From NCBI GenBank assembly GCA_944323285.1, contig CALURV010000033.1, positions 1 to 64,000 of the forward strand: a stretch of 64,000 bases of DNA, read 5' to 3'. Numbering within the stretch: position 1 is the first letter of the stretch; each line of letters starts with the position of its first letter. The notes beneath the pieces were generated by a model. That model was not told the origin of the DNA, searched no databases, and saw nothing but the letters and a program-made list of their open reading frames with translations. This document shows, piece after piece, positions 19,174 through 27,785 of this stretch. The translations under genes were made by a program, and so were the position numbers. Source of the DNA: Candidatus Gastranaerophilales bacterium. GTDB lineage: Bacteria; Cyanobacteriota; Vampirovibrionia; Gastranaerophilales; Gastranaerophilaceae.

Positions 19174-19203
19174 AAAAACCGATAAATTATTATCGGTTTT
19201 TTT
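19172..19203. terminator. Bidirectional intrinsic terminator
   Basis: AACCGATAA pairs with TTATCGGTT around an ATTA loop, with A-run left and T-run right, between two convergent small genes. Confidence 0.85.
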
Positions 19204-19220
19204 ATTTATTATAATTAAAT

Positions 19221-19508
19221 TTACATTGTAAATTCTATACTATTTATTTTTCTTTGCAAAAATTCCTCTGGAGTTTCTCTTTTTTTGTCTTTTGTATCTG
19301 TTAATATAGGTTGTGATTCAAGTGGTACTTGCTTTGGTCTTTTTGGTACACGATAGGTATAATTTGGACCCCAAGTTGCGATTTCATATTCTTGCTCGGG
19401 GGTATCTGTATCATAGTAAATTTTAGATTCTGAAGTTTCAGATTTGGCTTTAAAGTTTATTGAATTTTTTTTGTAAAGTGATGTCATTAAAATAGGTGTA
19501 ACTTTCAT
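19221..19508 (-). CDS. Small lineage-specific protein (MKVTPI start)
   Basis: A 95-residue hydrophilic protein beginning MKVTPILMTSLYKKNSINFKAKS, followed by Pro/Glu/Thr-rich sequence. AAAGGAG on the minus strand precedes the ATG, which supports translation. No domain is recognised. The start (MK-hydrophobic-x-Pro, then INFKA about 18 residues on) resembles N termini elsewhere in the window (see findings). Confidence 0.55.
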   Translation of the reverse strand: MKVTPILMTSLYKKNSINFKAKSETSESKIYYDTDTPEQEYEIATWGPNYTYRVPKRPKQVPLESQPILTDTKDKKRETPEEFLQRKINSIEFTM

Positions 19509-19646
19509 TTTTTCTCCTTTGTATTTGTAAAAATAATATACACAACTTGTAAAATTTAAAAAAAAAAAAATTGCTATTTAAAAAAGAAAAATTTAAATTT
19601 TCTAAAATAAGATATTCTGGTAAAATATAAACAAGGAAGAGGGAAA

Positions 19647-20798
19647 ATGAAAAAAATATTAATAAAAATAATTTTAATATTATTTTTCTCAACAAATTGT
19701 TTAAAAGTATATTCTTCAGAATATAACGATATACCACATGGTTTTTGGGCTTATAAAGAAATAGATGCATTAACAAATAAAAATATAATAACTGGGTATC
19801 CTGATAATAAGTATTTGCCGCAAAAGTATATAACAAGAGCAGAATACGCGGCAATGGTTATAAAAGCGTTGGGATTAGAAAATGTAGAAATAGAAAAAAT
19901 GTATACATTTGAAGATGTTGGACCCTCAGATTGGGCTTGGAGATATATTTTAATTGCATTAAATTATGATATATTAAAACCTGCTTCGGATAGTTATTTT
20001 TATCCAAATGATTATGTAACAAGAAGTGAAGTAATAACATTTTTGGTAAATTTGCTAAAAACGGAAGATATTACAAAGAAAGATGCAATAATAGCTCTTC
20101 AAAATGCGTATTTTGATTTTGATGATGTTCCGGATTGGTTTAAAGTTACGGCAGGAAAAGCAGAAGTTTTAAATGTTATAGCAAAAGAACCGCCAAGACA
20201 AAATTATCTGGATTATGATAAATATGTTACAAGAGCTCAGATTGCAGTATTTTTGGCAAATATGAAAAGAGAAACTGATTCATATATAGAAGAAAAAAAG
20301 AAAGCTGAAAAAACTCCAAAAATAGCAGAAGGGATAATAATAGAAAATGTATTGCAAGATGGAGATGTAGTAACTATACCTGCAAAAACAGTTCTTCCAA
20401 TAACAATAATAGGTCAAATAAGTACAAAAGATGTAAAACCGGGACAAATGTTTCAAGCGAGATTTGCAAGTAATATAATTGACTATGAACACCATCTTTT
20501 ATTGTCAAAAGACATGATATTAATAGGTAAAATTCTCGATGCTGCAGATGGAAAATATTTAATAAGAAATGGAAAATTTATGTTTGAACTATCTGCTGTC
20601 AATAATGAAGATAATTTAACAAAAATTCTTGGCGCAGCTGAATGTGAGGTTCCGTCTATTGAAGCAAATAAAGTTAAGAAAACATTTAAAACAGTAATAA
20701 AAGGAAGAAATTTAACTGTTAAAGACGGACAAATTTTATATATCAAACTTTTTAGACAAATGAGGGTAAATATTGTTACAGGAGAAGTTTTAGATTAA
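19647..20798 (+). CDS. SLH-domain surface protein
   Basis: An exported 383-residue protein. A signal peptide (about 1-24) precedes three S-layer homology repeats (about 27-80, 92-140 and 155-208; FWAYKEIDALTNKNIITGYPD and ITRAEYAAMVIKAL are typical). A Lys/Glu linker leads to a C-terminal beta-rich domain of unknown type (about 230-383). SLH domains bind peptidoglycan-linked polymer, so the protein should be held at the cell wall; in cyanobacterial relatives SLH proteins also tie the outer membrane to the wall. The ATG has AAGGAAGAGG upstream. Repeat copy 6 begins 2 bp after its stop. Confidence 0.88.
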   Translation: MKKILIKIILILFFSTNCLKVYSSEYNDIPHGFWAYKEIDALTNKNIITGYPDNKYLPQKYITRAEYAAMVIKALGLENVEIEKMYTFEDVGPSDWAWRYILIALNYDILKPASDSYFYPNDYVTRSEVITFLVNLLKTEDITKKDAIIALQNAYFDFDDVPDWFKVTAGKAEVLNVIAKEPPRQNYLDYDKYVTRAQIAVFLANMKRETDSYIEEKKKAEKTPKIAEGIIIENVLQDGDVVTIPAKTVLPITIIGQISTKDVKPGQMFQARFASNIIDYEHHLLLSKDMILIGKILDAADGKYLIRNGKFMFELSAVNNEDNLTKILGAAECEVPSIEANKVKKTFKTVIKGRNLTVKDGQILYIKLFRQMRVNIVTGEVLD

Positions 20799-20800
20799 TT

Positions 20801-20980
20801 TGTCCGAGAAAAATTTACGATAAGCTGAAAGTGTGAGTGAATTTTTTTTACAAAACGAACCAAAAACTTTGTTTTTGAGTGAGCTTGTATCCGTAGTGAA
20901 ACGAAGGTAATTGGCATTTGTAAAAGGTGAGAACTTTGTTAGCGAGGATGAGAAGGTAACAAAGTGCGATACTAGATTAA
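20801..20980 (+). repeat. Dispersed hairpin repeat, copy 6 (full length)
   Basis: Full copy from TGTCCGAGAAAAATTTACG to GCGATACTAGATTAA. It begins 2 bp after one stop and abuts the stop of the convergent 106-residue gene at 20981, filling the gap exactly. Confidence 0.9.
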
Positions 20981-21301
20981 TTAAACTTTTTTATAAATAC
21001 CCATTTCTTCAAGCGCTTTTAAGAAACTTTGAGCAGTGGCTTTTTGAACATCAGGAGGAACAACTCTTAAAAGTTCAACTGTTCTTGATATAACGGGGTC
21101 TTTATCATACCAGCGGTTACAAACTTTAGGTCTGACCATTTCATAAAATTTATCAATAGCTTCTTTTGAAACTTTCTTTTCAATTTCTTGCAGAAAAATT
21201 TCAGCTTGAGATTTTAATTCATTTTGATAGTTTTGAAGAAGGTTAATAACTTCAAGCAAAACAGGATCATGATCGTACCATCTTTTATAATTGTGACTCA
21301 C
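20981..21301 (-). CDS. Small protein with internal duplication, downstream of murA
   Basis: A 106-residue protein containing two copies of a ~18-residue unit: RWYDHDPVLLEVINLL (7-22) and RWYDKDPVISRTVELL (63-78), joined by a helical linker. No known function is recognised, but the duplication and the intact frame argue it is real. Its start overlaps the end of murA by 17 bp, so it is likely translated with murA. A helical protein-protein interaction role is a guess. Confidence 0.7.
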   Translation of the reverse strand: MSHNYKRWYDHDPVLLEVINLLQNYQNELKSQAEIFLQEIEKKVSKEAIDKFYEMVRPKVCNRWYDKDPVISRTVELLRVVPPDVQKATAQSFLKALEEMGIYKKV

Positions 21302-22610
21302 TTAAATTTCCTTTACCTTGTGAAATAATAGAGTTATCATCTTCAGAATATCTAATAATATCTGCACCTAACATTTTAAACTTATTTTCAAGAAGTTCGT
21401 AACCTCTATCTATATGAAATATGTTATCAATGATGCTTTCACCCTCAGCCATTAAAGCAGCTACAACTAAAGAGGCACCGGCTCTTAAGTCACTTGCTCT
21501 AAGATTAGCCCCTGTTAAATTTTTAACACCTTTTACCAACGCGTGATTTCTTTCCTGATGAATATCAGCTCCCATCTTTCTTAATTCAGGAACTTGCATA
21601 AAACGGTTTTCATAAAGGCTTTCTGTTATGATGCTAACACCATCAGCAACTGTTGCCAATGACATAGCCATTGACTGTAAATCAGTTGGGAATCCGGGAT
21701 ATGGTTGTGTAATGATATTTATAGCTTCAAGTCTTTTTTTGCAAGAAACTTCTATTGAAGTTGGGTCAATAAGTTTAATATCAGCACCCATTTTCGTTAA
21801 TTTAGAAGTATAGAAAGTTAAATGATTCGGGAAAATATTTTTAATAATGCCTTTACCTTTTGTGGCAATGAAGGCTGCCATATAAGTGCCTGCTTCAATT
21901 CTATCAGGAATAGTAGTGTATTCTATAGGTCTTAAATTTTCTTGTTTAACCCCGTTAATAACAATTTCAGATGTTCCAGCTCCTATAATATCAGCTCCCA
22001 TAGCATTTAAGAAATTAGCTAAATCAATGATTTCAGGTTCTTGGGCTGCATTTTGTATCCTTGTAGCGCCTTCAGCAAGAACAGAAGCTAACATAATATT
22101 TTCAGTTGCACCAACAGAAGGAATATCAAGATATATATCGGTACCAATTAATTTTTTAGCTTTAGCATGTACATAACCATTCTCAATTTTAATATTAGTG
22201 CCAAGAGCTTCAAGTCCTCTTATATGAAAATCAACTTTTCTTTCACCTATAGCGCATCCACCGGGAAGAGCAACAACAGCTTCTCTACATCTTCCAACAA
22301 GTGCGCCTAAAACAACAAAAGAGGCTCTCATTCTACTAACAAGTTCATAACTGGCTGTAACGCTTGTCAGATTGGTTGCATCAATTGTAATTGATTTTTC
22401 CTTTTTATCATAATAAGTTTTAGCGCCAAGTTGTTCTATAACATTGAGCATTATAATAACATCAGTAAGTTCCGGAACGTTATAAATTTTACTTTCACCT
22501 TTAACCAAAAGAGCGGCAGCCATAAGCTTTAGTACAGCATTTTTAGCTCCGCTTATGGAAACTTCACCTTTAAGCTGTTTTCCCCCTATTATTCTAATCT
22601 TTTGTACCAA
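21285..22610 (-). CDS. murA: UDP-N-acetylglucosamine 1-carboxyvinyltransferase
   Basis: This enzyme catalyses the first committed step of peptidoglycan synthesis, adding enolpyruvate from PEP to UDP-GlcNAc. The 441 residues show the catalytic Lys in SGAKNAVLK and the PEP-reactive Cys (C119) in PGGCAIGERKVD, the fosfomycin target. They also show the C-terminal SDLRAGASLV segment. The TTG start at 22610 is supported by GGAGGG 3 bp upstream. It is followed by the overlapping 106-residue gene. Confidence 0.95.
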   Translation of the reverse strand: MVQKIRIIGGKQLKGEVSISGAKNAVLKLMAAALLVKGESKIYNVPELTDVIIMLNVIEQLGAKTYYDKKEKSITIDATNLTSVTASYELVSRMRASFVVLGALVGRCREAVVALPGGCAIGERKVDFHIRGLEALGTNIKIENGYVHAKAKKLIGTDIYLDIPSVGATENIMLASVLAEGATRIQNAAQEPEIIDLANFLNAMGADIIGAGTSEIVINGVKQENLRPIEYTTIPDRIEAGTYMAAFIATKGKGIIKNIFPNHLTFYTSKLTKMGADIKLIDPTSIEVSCKKRLEAINIITQPYPGFPTDLQSMAMSLATVADGVSIITESLYENRFMQVPELRKMGADIHQERNHALVKGVKNLTGANLRASDLRAGASLVVAALMAEGESIIDNIFHIDRGYELLENKFKMLGADIIRYSEDDNSIISQGKGNLSESQL

Positions 22611-22789
22611 TTTCCCTCCGAAATCTACAAGATTAATACATTATAATATCCATTATAATATAATAATATAACTTATATATTTAATGGTAAATAGATTAAC
22701 TATTGTAAACACGAAATATTATATCATTCAAATATTGTATATTCTAAGCATTGCTTTGAATGTAAAATAATATAAGGAAAAGGTATAAT

Positions 22790-23188
22790 ATGAAATCAAA
22801 TGAAGAACTTTTAGAATTAGCAAAAGAAGTATCCCTAAGGGCATATTGTAATTATTCAAAATTCCCAGTAGGTGCTTGTGTATTATATTCTAACGGGAAT
22901 TATTATCAAGGATGCAATGTGGAGAATTCAAGTTATGGTTTGTCATTATGTGCAGAGAGAAATGCTATTTCAACAGCCATTGCAGCAGGAGAAAAAGATA
23001 ATATACTAAAAATAGCAATATATTCTCCAAAATCAAAGAAGTGTTTTCCTTGTGGAGCTTGTCGACAATGGCTTCAAGAATTTGAATATGGTCAAAATAT
23101 AGAAATTATACTGGAAGATGATGATTATAAATGTTGTATTTATAGACTTAATGATATTTTCCCATATTCATTTGGTTTTAATATGTGA
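22790..23188 (+). CDS. cdd: Cytidine deaminase
   Basis: A 132-residue enzyme that deaminates (deoxy)cytidine to (deoxy)uridine in pyrimidine salvage. The zinc site is complete: C54-A-E56 (CAERNA) with catalytic Glu, and P-C88-G-A-C91. The ATG start follows AAGGAAAAGG. Length is that of the small tetrameric class. A sigma-factor gene follows after 36 bp. Confidence 0.93.
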   Translation: MKSNEELLELAKEVSLRAYCNYSKFPVGACVLYSNGNYYQGCNVENSSYGLSLCAERNAISTAIAAGEKDNILKIAIYSPKSKKCFPCGACRQWLQEFEYGQNIEIILEDDDYKCCIYRLNDIFPYSFGFNM

Positions 23189-23224
23189 TATAATAATTGG
23201 AATGAGAGAGAAGAGGATTATATA

Positions 23225-24013
23225 ATGGCTGATTATACCATTAATTATGAAGAAATAGGAGAATGGTTAAAATTATATAAATCTGCAGAAGATGAAAAGC
23301 AGAAAAAACATTTGCAAAATATAATTGCACTTGCAGCCATGCCACTTGTCAAAAAAATAGCAAGAGGACTTGCACGAAGAAATACAGACCCTGTAGAAGA
23401 TATAATCCAAGTTGGAAGTGTTGGTTTAGTTAAGGCTATACAGCTTTATAACCCTAAAGTTAGTGAAAATTTTAAAACATACGCAACTTATTTAATAACG
23501 GGAGAAATAAGGCATTACCTGCGTGATAAAGTTTCAATGATTAAAGCCCCGAGAGAAATTTATGAACTTTCTTATCGTGTAAATAAATTAATGCAAAAAT
23601 TAAAAGATGAACAGGGTAATGAGCCATCGGAAGCTGTTTTAGCTGAAGAACTCGGTACTTCTGTCGGAAAAATAAAAGAAGTTATTGATGTTGAAAGAAG
23701 AAAGCAAACAATTTCCTTAGATCAATTTATAACTACAGGGAATGACGAATCTTTATCTTTATTTGATAAAATTGCAGATGATAATCATTATAATCTTGAA
23801 TCTTTTCAAGAGGATAAAATATTAATTTCAGGAGCAATTAAAAAGCTTGATATTAAACTTCAAGAAGTTGTGGTAATGAATTATTTTGAGGATATGAGTC
23901 AGACACAAATAGCTAATAAGCTTGGAATTTCTCAAATGCAGGTTTCTAGAAGATTAAAAAAAGCATTAAATATGTTGTTAAATATTTTATCAGAAAAAGA
24001 GAATGTTAATTAG
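23225..24013 (+). CDS. RNA polymerase sigma factor, SigB/SigF/FliA-like (group 3)
   Basis: A 262-residue sigma-70 family member. Region 2 is seen in EDIIQVGSVGLVKAIQLYNP and FKTYATYLITGEIRHYLRDK, region 3 follows, and region 4 carries a helix-turn-helix (MSQTQIANKLGISQMQVSRRLKKAL). The lack of region 1 and the APREIYELS segment place it with alternative sigmas such as cyanobacterial SigF or Bacillus SigB. No anti-sigma gene is adjacent. The next gene (prepilin peptidase) is close, and in cyanobacteria SigF controls type IV pili, so a link is possible. Confidence 0.88.
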   Translation: MADYTINYEEIGEWLKLYKSAEDEKQKKHLQNIIALAAMPLVKKIARGLARRNTDPVEDIIQVGSVGLVKAIQLYNPKVSENFKTYATYLITGEIRHYLRDKVSMIKAPREIYELSYRVNKLMQKLKDEQGNEPSEAVLAEELGTSVGKIKEVIDVERRKQTISLDQFITTGNDESLSLFDKIADDNHYNLESFQEDKILISGAIKKLDIKLQEVVVMNYFEDMSQTQIANKLGISQMQVSRRLKKALNMLLNILSEKENVN

Positions 24014-24027
24014 AATTGGTGGATTTT

Positions 24028-25098
24028 ATGAGTGATTATATAATAATTAGTATTTTTATACTGGCAGTGGGGGCTTGTATAGGTAGTTTTTTAAATGTTG
24101 TAGCATTAAGAGCTTTATCTAAAGAATCTATAATTTTCCCTTCTTCAAAGTGTCCGAAATGTTCAAGTCCTATAAAGTGGTACGATAATATTCCTGTTTT
24201 GTCGTATTTTTTAACTTTTAAAGGCAAATGCAGAAGCTGCGGCGAGAAAGTAAGTATTCAATATCCTATAGTGGAGGCTTTAACCTCAATACTTTTTTTA
24301 GTAGTATATTTAACATTTGGTTTAACCTTAAAGACATTGTTGTTGTTAATATTACTTTGTACTGCAATAGTAATAACAATTACAGATATTAGAAAAGAGT
24401 ATGTCTTTGATGTACATAGCTGGATATTTATAATAACGGCTTTGGTATATTCCGTATATTATCATGATGTATATTTTGCTTTTATAGGTTTTATTGGTGC
24501 TGCTATACTTATGGAATTTATCGCAAGAGTTTCTTATTATTTGGTAAGAAAAAATAATGAAGAAAGAGATGAAGACGATAAAGACAAAAAAGAAATAACT
24601 CAAACAGAAGAAAATGAAGAAAATATTGATATTAATGATTATGTAAAGAAGTATAAGAGAGCATTTGGTGAAGGCGATACATATCTGGCTGCAGGTGTAG
24701 GTGCGCTTTTAGGTATAAAATATTTTATTGCAGCAGTTGCTTGTGCAATTATATTTCAAGCAATTTGTGTTTTGCCTCAATTTATAATGAACTTATACAG
24801 AAAAAAGGAAATAAGGCTCCTAATTTCACTTGGCGGATTTATAATTCTGGCAATTTTATATTTCTTATTATCAAATATTTTTAAATTAAACATATTTGTT
24901 ATATTTGGATTTGTTATTGCTTTAATTTTCTTTGCAATAGATACAATCATAAGATTAAAGAATATTGTTAATAATGAAGGATATAAAGCAATACCTTTTG
25001 GTCCTGCATTATTATTTTCAGGATTTATGATTTTATTTTACGGCAGTTATATTGTATATTTTATAAAAAAATACATCTTCTTAATGGTTAATTTATAG
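24028..25098 (+). CDS. Prepilin peptidase / N-methyltransferase (type IV)
   Basis: This integral membrane aspartic peptidase cleaves and methylates type IV prepilins. The N-terminal methylase-type region carries two CxxC pairs (C42/C45, C68/C71). TM helices and the two catalytic-Asp regions follow: TDIRKEYVFD and GEGDTYL (GxGD type). A charged insert of ~45 residues (DEDDKDKKEITQTEENEEN...) sits between them, and the C-terminal region is longer than usual, giving 356 residues. I chose ATG 24028 because GGTGG sits 6 bp upstream; an in-frame TTG at 24016 lacks one. It may work with the PilMN/PilO proteins at 29-31 kb. Confidence 0.88.
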   Translation: MSDYIIISIFILAVGACIGSFLNVVALRALSKESIIFPSSKCPKCSSPIKWYDNIPVLSYFLTFKGKCRSCGEKVSIQYPIVEALTSILFLVVYLTFGLTLKTLLLLILLCTAIVITITDIRKEYVFDVHSWIFIITALVYSVYYHDVYFAFIGFIGAAILMEFIARVSYYLVRKNNEERDEDDKDKKEITQTEENEENIDINDYVKKYKRAFGEGDTYLAAGVGALLGIKYFIAAVACAIIFQAICVLPQFIMNLYRKKEIRLLISLGGFIILAILYFLLSNIFKLNIFVIFGFVIALIFFAIDTIIRLKNIVNNEGYKAIPFGPALLFSGFMILFYGSYIVYFIKKYIFLMVNL

Positions 25099-25099
25099 T

Positions 25100-25221
25100 T
25101 CGAACTAGAAAATTCAATATAAGCTGAAAATGTGAGTGAATTTTTTTGAGTGGTGTTTTTAAAAGGTGAGTACTTTGTTACCGAGTCATCCTCGCTAACA
25201 AAGTGCGATACTAGATTAAAT
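25100..25221 (+). repeat. Dispersed hairpin repeat, copy 7 (short form, inverted stem-loop)
   Basis: Short form lacking stems II and III. Its 5' end is diverged (CGAACTAGAAAATTCAATAT). The 33-nt stem IV (25172-25204) reads the exact reverse complement of the stem IV in copies 4 and 5, while flanks keep normal orientation. It starts 1 bp after the prepilin peptidase stop. Confidence 0.88.
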
Positions 25222-25226
25222 ATATT

Positions 25227-25259
25227 AAAAAAGAGAACTTCTAAAAGTTCTCTTTTTTT
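25227..25259. terminator. Bidirectional intrinsic terminator
   Basis: AAAAAAGAGAACTT pairs with AAGTTCTCTTTTTTT around a CTAA loop, between the prepilin peptidase and recA 3' ends. Confidence 0.88.
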
Positions 25260-25276
25260 ATTAAATATTTTTTTAT

Positions 25277-26308
25277 TTATTCTTTATTTGCTAAAGCTTC
25301 TCTGACTTTTTGTTCGATTTCAGCTTCTAAAGCAGGATTTTCAGCAAAGATTTCTTTTACTTTATCTCTGCCTTGACCGAGTTTCTCATCATTATAACTA
25401 AACCAAGCACCTGCTTTTTTAATGATATCAAGACTAACAGCCATATCTAATATGCAGCCTGATTTGCTTATTCCTTTGCCGTAAATTATGTCAAATTCAG
25501 CTACTCTAAAAGGCGGGGCAACTTTATTTTTAACAACTTTAACTTTAACTCTGTTACCTATTTCTTTATCATCTTTCTTAAGAGTTTCCGTTTTTCTGAT
25601 ATCAAGTCTGATGCTTGCATAATATTTTAAAGCATTTCCCCCTGTTGTAGTTTCGGGGCTACCGTACATAACACCTATTTTTTGTCTTAATTGGTTAATG
25701 AATATAACGGTAGTGCTTGTTTTACTTACAATACCTGTTAATTTTCTTAAAGCTTTAGACATTAATCTTGCTTGAAGCCCCATTTGTTTATCTTCCATAG
25801 CACCTTCAATTTCATCTTTAGGTACCAGTGCAGCAACTGAGTCCACAACAACAACATCAACAGCAGCAGACCGAACAAGTTCTTCTGTTAGTTCTAAAGC
25901 TTGCTCTCCTGTACCCGGTTGTGAAATCAATATTTCATCACCCTTAACTCCCAGATTTCTTGCATATTCAGGGTCAAGAGCATGCTCTGCATCTACGAAA
26001 GCTGCAATGCCTCCTTTTTTTTGACATTCTGCAACAATATGTTGTGCTAATGTTGTTTTACCGCTGGCTTCAGGTCCATACACTTCAATAATTCTTCCTC
26101 TTGGAACTCCGCCTATACCAAGTGCTACATCTAATGATAAAGCACCTGTTGGAATTGTTTCAACGGCAACAGCTGGTTTATCTCCTAAACGCATGATTGA
26201 GCCTTTACCAAAGTCTTTTTCTATCTTATCTATAGCAACTTTTAATGCCTTTTGTCTTTCTTCTGAAATATTTGTTGTTTTTTCAATTTCTTTTTCTTTT
26301 GTAACCAT
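25277..26308 (-). CDS. recA: Recombinase A
   Basis: A 343-residue ATP-dependent strand-exchange and SOS coprotease. The Walker A loop GPEASGKTT, the Walker B strand ([12 protein letters not shown]), the NQLRQKIG loop L2 region and the [13 protein letters not shown] segment are all intact. The ATG follows AAAGGG on the minus strand, with TATAAT at 26335-26340. I see no LexA box. Confidence 0.97.
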   Translation of the reverse strand: MVTKEKEIEKTTNISEERQKALKVAIDKIEKDFGKGSIMRLGDKPAVAVETIPTGALSLDVALGIGGVPRGRIIEVYGPEASGKTTLAQHIVAECQKKGGIAAFVDAEHALDPEYARNLGVKGDEILISQPGTGEQALELTEELVRSAAVDVVVVDSVAALVPKDEIEGAMEDKQMGLQARLMSKALRKLTGIVSKTSTTVIFINQLRQKIGVMYGSPETTTGGNALKYYASIRLDIRKTETLKKDDKEIGNRVKVKVVKNKVAPPFRVAEFDIIYGKGISKSGCILDMAVSLDIIKKAGAWFSYNDEKLGQGRDKVKEIFAENPALEAEIEQKVREALANKE

Positions 26309-26417
26309 TTTTTATTCCCTTTATTTACTAGAACATTATAGCATCACATATTAGATAAAAGTATTATTTTACTTTTTGCAACATTATGTATTATTTTATG
26401 TTAGTTGTTAATTTTTT

Positions 26418-26446
26418 TGTTAAAATTTAAATAGTATTTGTATTAT
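26418..26446 (+). promoter_or_regulatory. secD: Sigma-70-type promoter for secDF
   Basis: TTGTTA (26418-26423), a 17-bp spacer and TATTAT (26441-26446) lie 14 bp upstream of the secD start. The GGGG ribosome site lies at 26450-26453. Confidence 0.55.
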
Positions 26447-26459
26447 ACAGGGGATATAT

Positions 26460-27761
26460 ATGAAAAATAAGATAATAATGTTTTGGGCAATAGTAATTTT
26501 AACTATTATTTCTATTGCAATAATAAAAATAAAACCAATTCCTTTGGGTTTAGATTTAGTTGGCGGGTCAAGAATTGTACTTGAAGCACAAACAACAGAA
26601 AACATTTCAAAAATTACTCAAGATATGATGGATGGGTTGAAAACAGCACTTGAAAATAGAGTAAATGCTTTAGGTGTATCAGAAACTATGGTTCAACAAA
26701 TGGGTGACAGAAGACTTTTAATCGAGATACCAAATGTTTCTGATCCTAAGCTTGCAAGAGAGTTCTTAGGTGAAACTGCTGAGTTGGAATTTAAAAAACC
26801 TATATTAGATGAAAATGGAAATACAGTAGGCTGGGAATCTTCAGGTTTATCAGGTGAAGATTTGAGTAAAGCTGCTGTCGGTACTGACAGTGCTGGTCGG
26901 TGGTTAATTACTCTTGAATTTAATAATAAAGGTGCAGCTAAATTTGCTAAATTAACAAGAGAGTTTAAAGGTTATCCAATTGCAATATATTTTAATGGTG
27001 AAAGTATTTCTGAACCTGTTGTACAACAAGAAATTACGGCAGGTCATGCTCAGATAACAGGTGATTTTACACATGACGGTGCAAAGAAGATAGTGGATTT
27101 CTTGAATGCAGGGGCTCTTCCTGTTCCGGCTAAAATTATTGAAGAAAATACAGTAGGTCCTACTCTTGGTGCTGATAGCCTTGACAAAAGTAAATTTGCA
27201 GGTATTGTAGGTCTTGGGGCTGTTATGTTATTTATGGTGTTCTGGTATCGAGTCCCAGGATTAATTGCTGATATTGCTTTAATAATATATTCTTTAATTG
27301 TATTTGCAATATTTAAAATGATTCCTGTTACATTGACATTAGCAGGTATTGCAGGTTTTATTCTTAGTATTGGTATGGCTGTTGATGCTAATATACTTAT
27401 CTTTGAAAGAACAAAAGAAGAGTTGAAATCAGGCAGAACATTGTTTACAGCTATAAATGCAGGTTTTGATAGAGCTTTTACAAGTATTTTTGATTCTAAT
27501 ATGTCAACTATAATTACTTGCGCTATTCTTTATTTCTTAGGTTCAAATATAGTTAAAGGTTTTGCTTTAACATTAGCAATTGGTGTTATGGTAAGTATGT
27601 TTTCTGCTATTACTGTTACTAAAAACTTTATGCATTTAATGTTTGGTACAGGTCAGCTTAAACATCCTGCTTTATTCGGATTAAAAGAATCTGATATTAA
27701 TGAAGCATATGAGGCAACAGAAACAAAACGTGAAAAAGCTAAGTTTGGTGTTTTAGATTAA
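26460..27761 (+). CDS. secD: Protein translocase subunit SecD
   Basis: This RND-type membrane subunit works with SecF to pull exported proteins through SecYEG using the proton gradient. The 433 residues show TM1, the GLDLVGGSRIV motif, a P1 periplasmic domain smaller than the E. coli form, and five C-terminal TM helices with GMAVDANILIFERTKEE. The first gene of a secD-secF-regulator operon. Confidence 0.95.
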   Translation: MKNKIIMFWAIVILTIISIAIIKIKPIPLGLDLVGGSRIVLEAQTTENISKITQDMMDGLKTALENRVNALGVSETMVQQMGDRRLLIEIPNVSDPKLAREFLGETAELEFKKPILDENGNTVGWESSGLSGEDLSKAAVGTDSAGRWLITLEFNNKGAAKFAKLTREFKGYPIAIYFNGESISEPVVQQEITAGHAQITGDFTHDGAKKIVDFLNAGALPVPAKIIEENTVGPTLGADSLDKSKFAGIVGLGAVMLFMVFWYRVPGLIADIALIIYSLIVFAIFKMIPVTLTLAGIAGFILSIGMAVDANILIFERTKEELKSGRTLFTAINAGFDRAFTSIFDSNMSTIITCAILYFLGSNIVKGFALTLAIGVMVSMFSAITVTKNFMHLMFGTGQLKHPALFGLKESDINEAYEATETKREKAKFGVLD

Positions 27762-27785
27762 TAAATTTTTAAGGAGAGTATAAAA

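Noticed and set aside
19450-19854. 134-codon minus-strand frame over the start of the SLH gene
   Set aside because: It overlaps two better-supported genes, contains hydrophobic low-complexity sequence, and has no ribosome site.
20911-21093. 60-codon plus-strand frame starting in repeat copy 6
   Set aside because: It runs from the repeat into the antisense of the 106-residue gene; no conservation in other copies.
26331-26334. GAAC upstream of recA as a LexA box
   Set aside because: The matching GTTC half-site is absent at the correct spacing.
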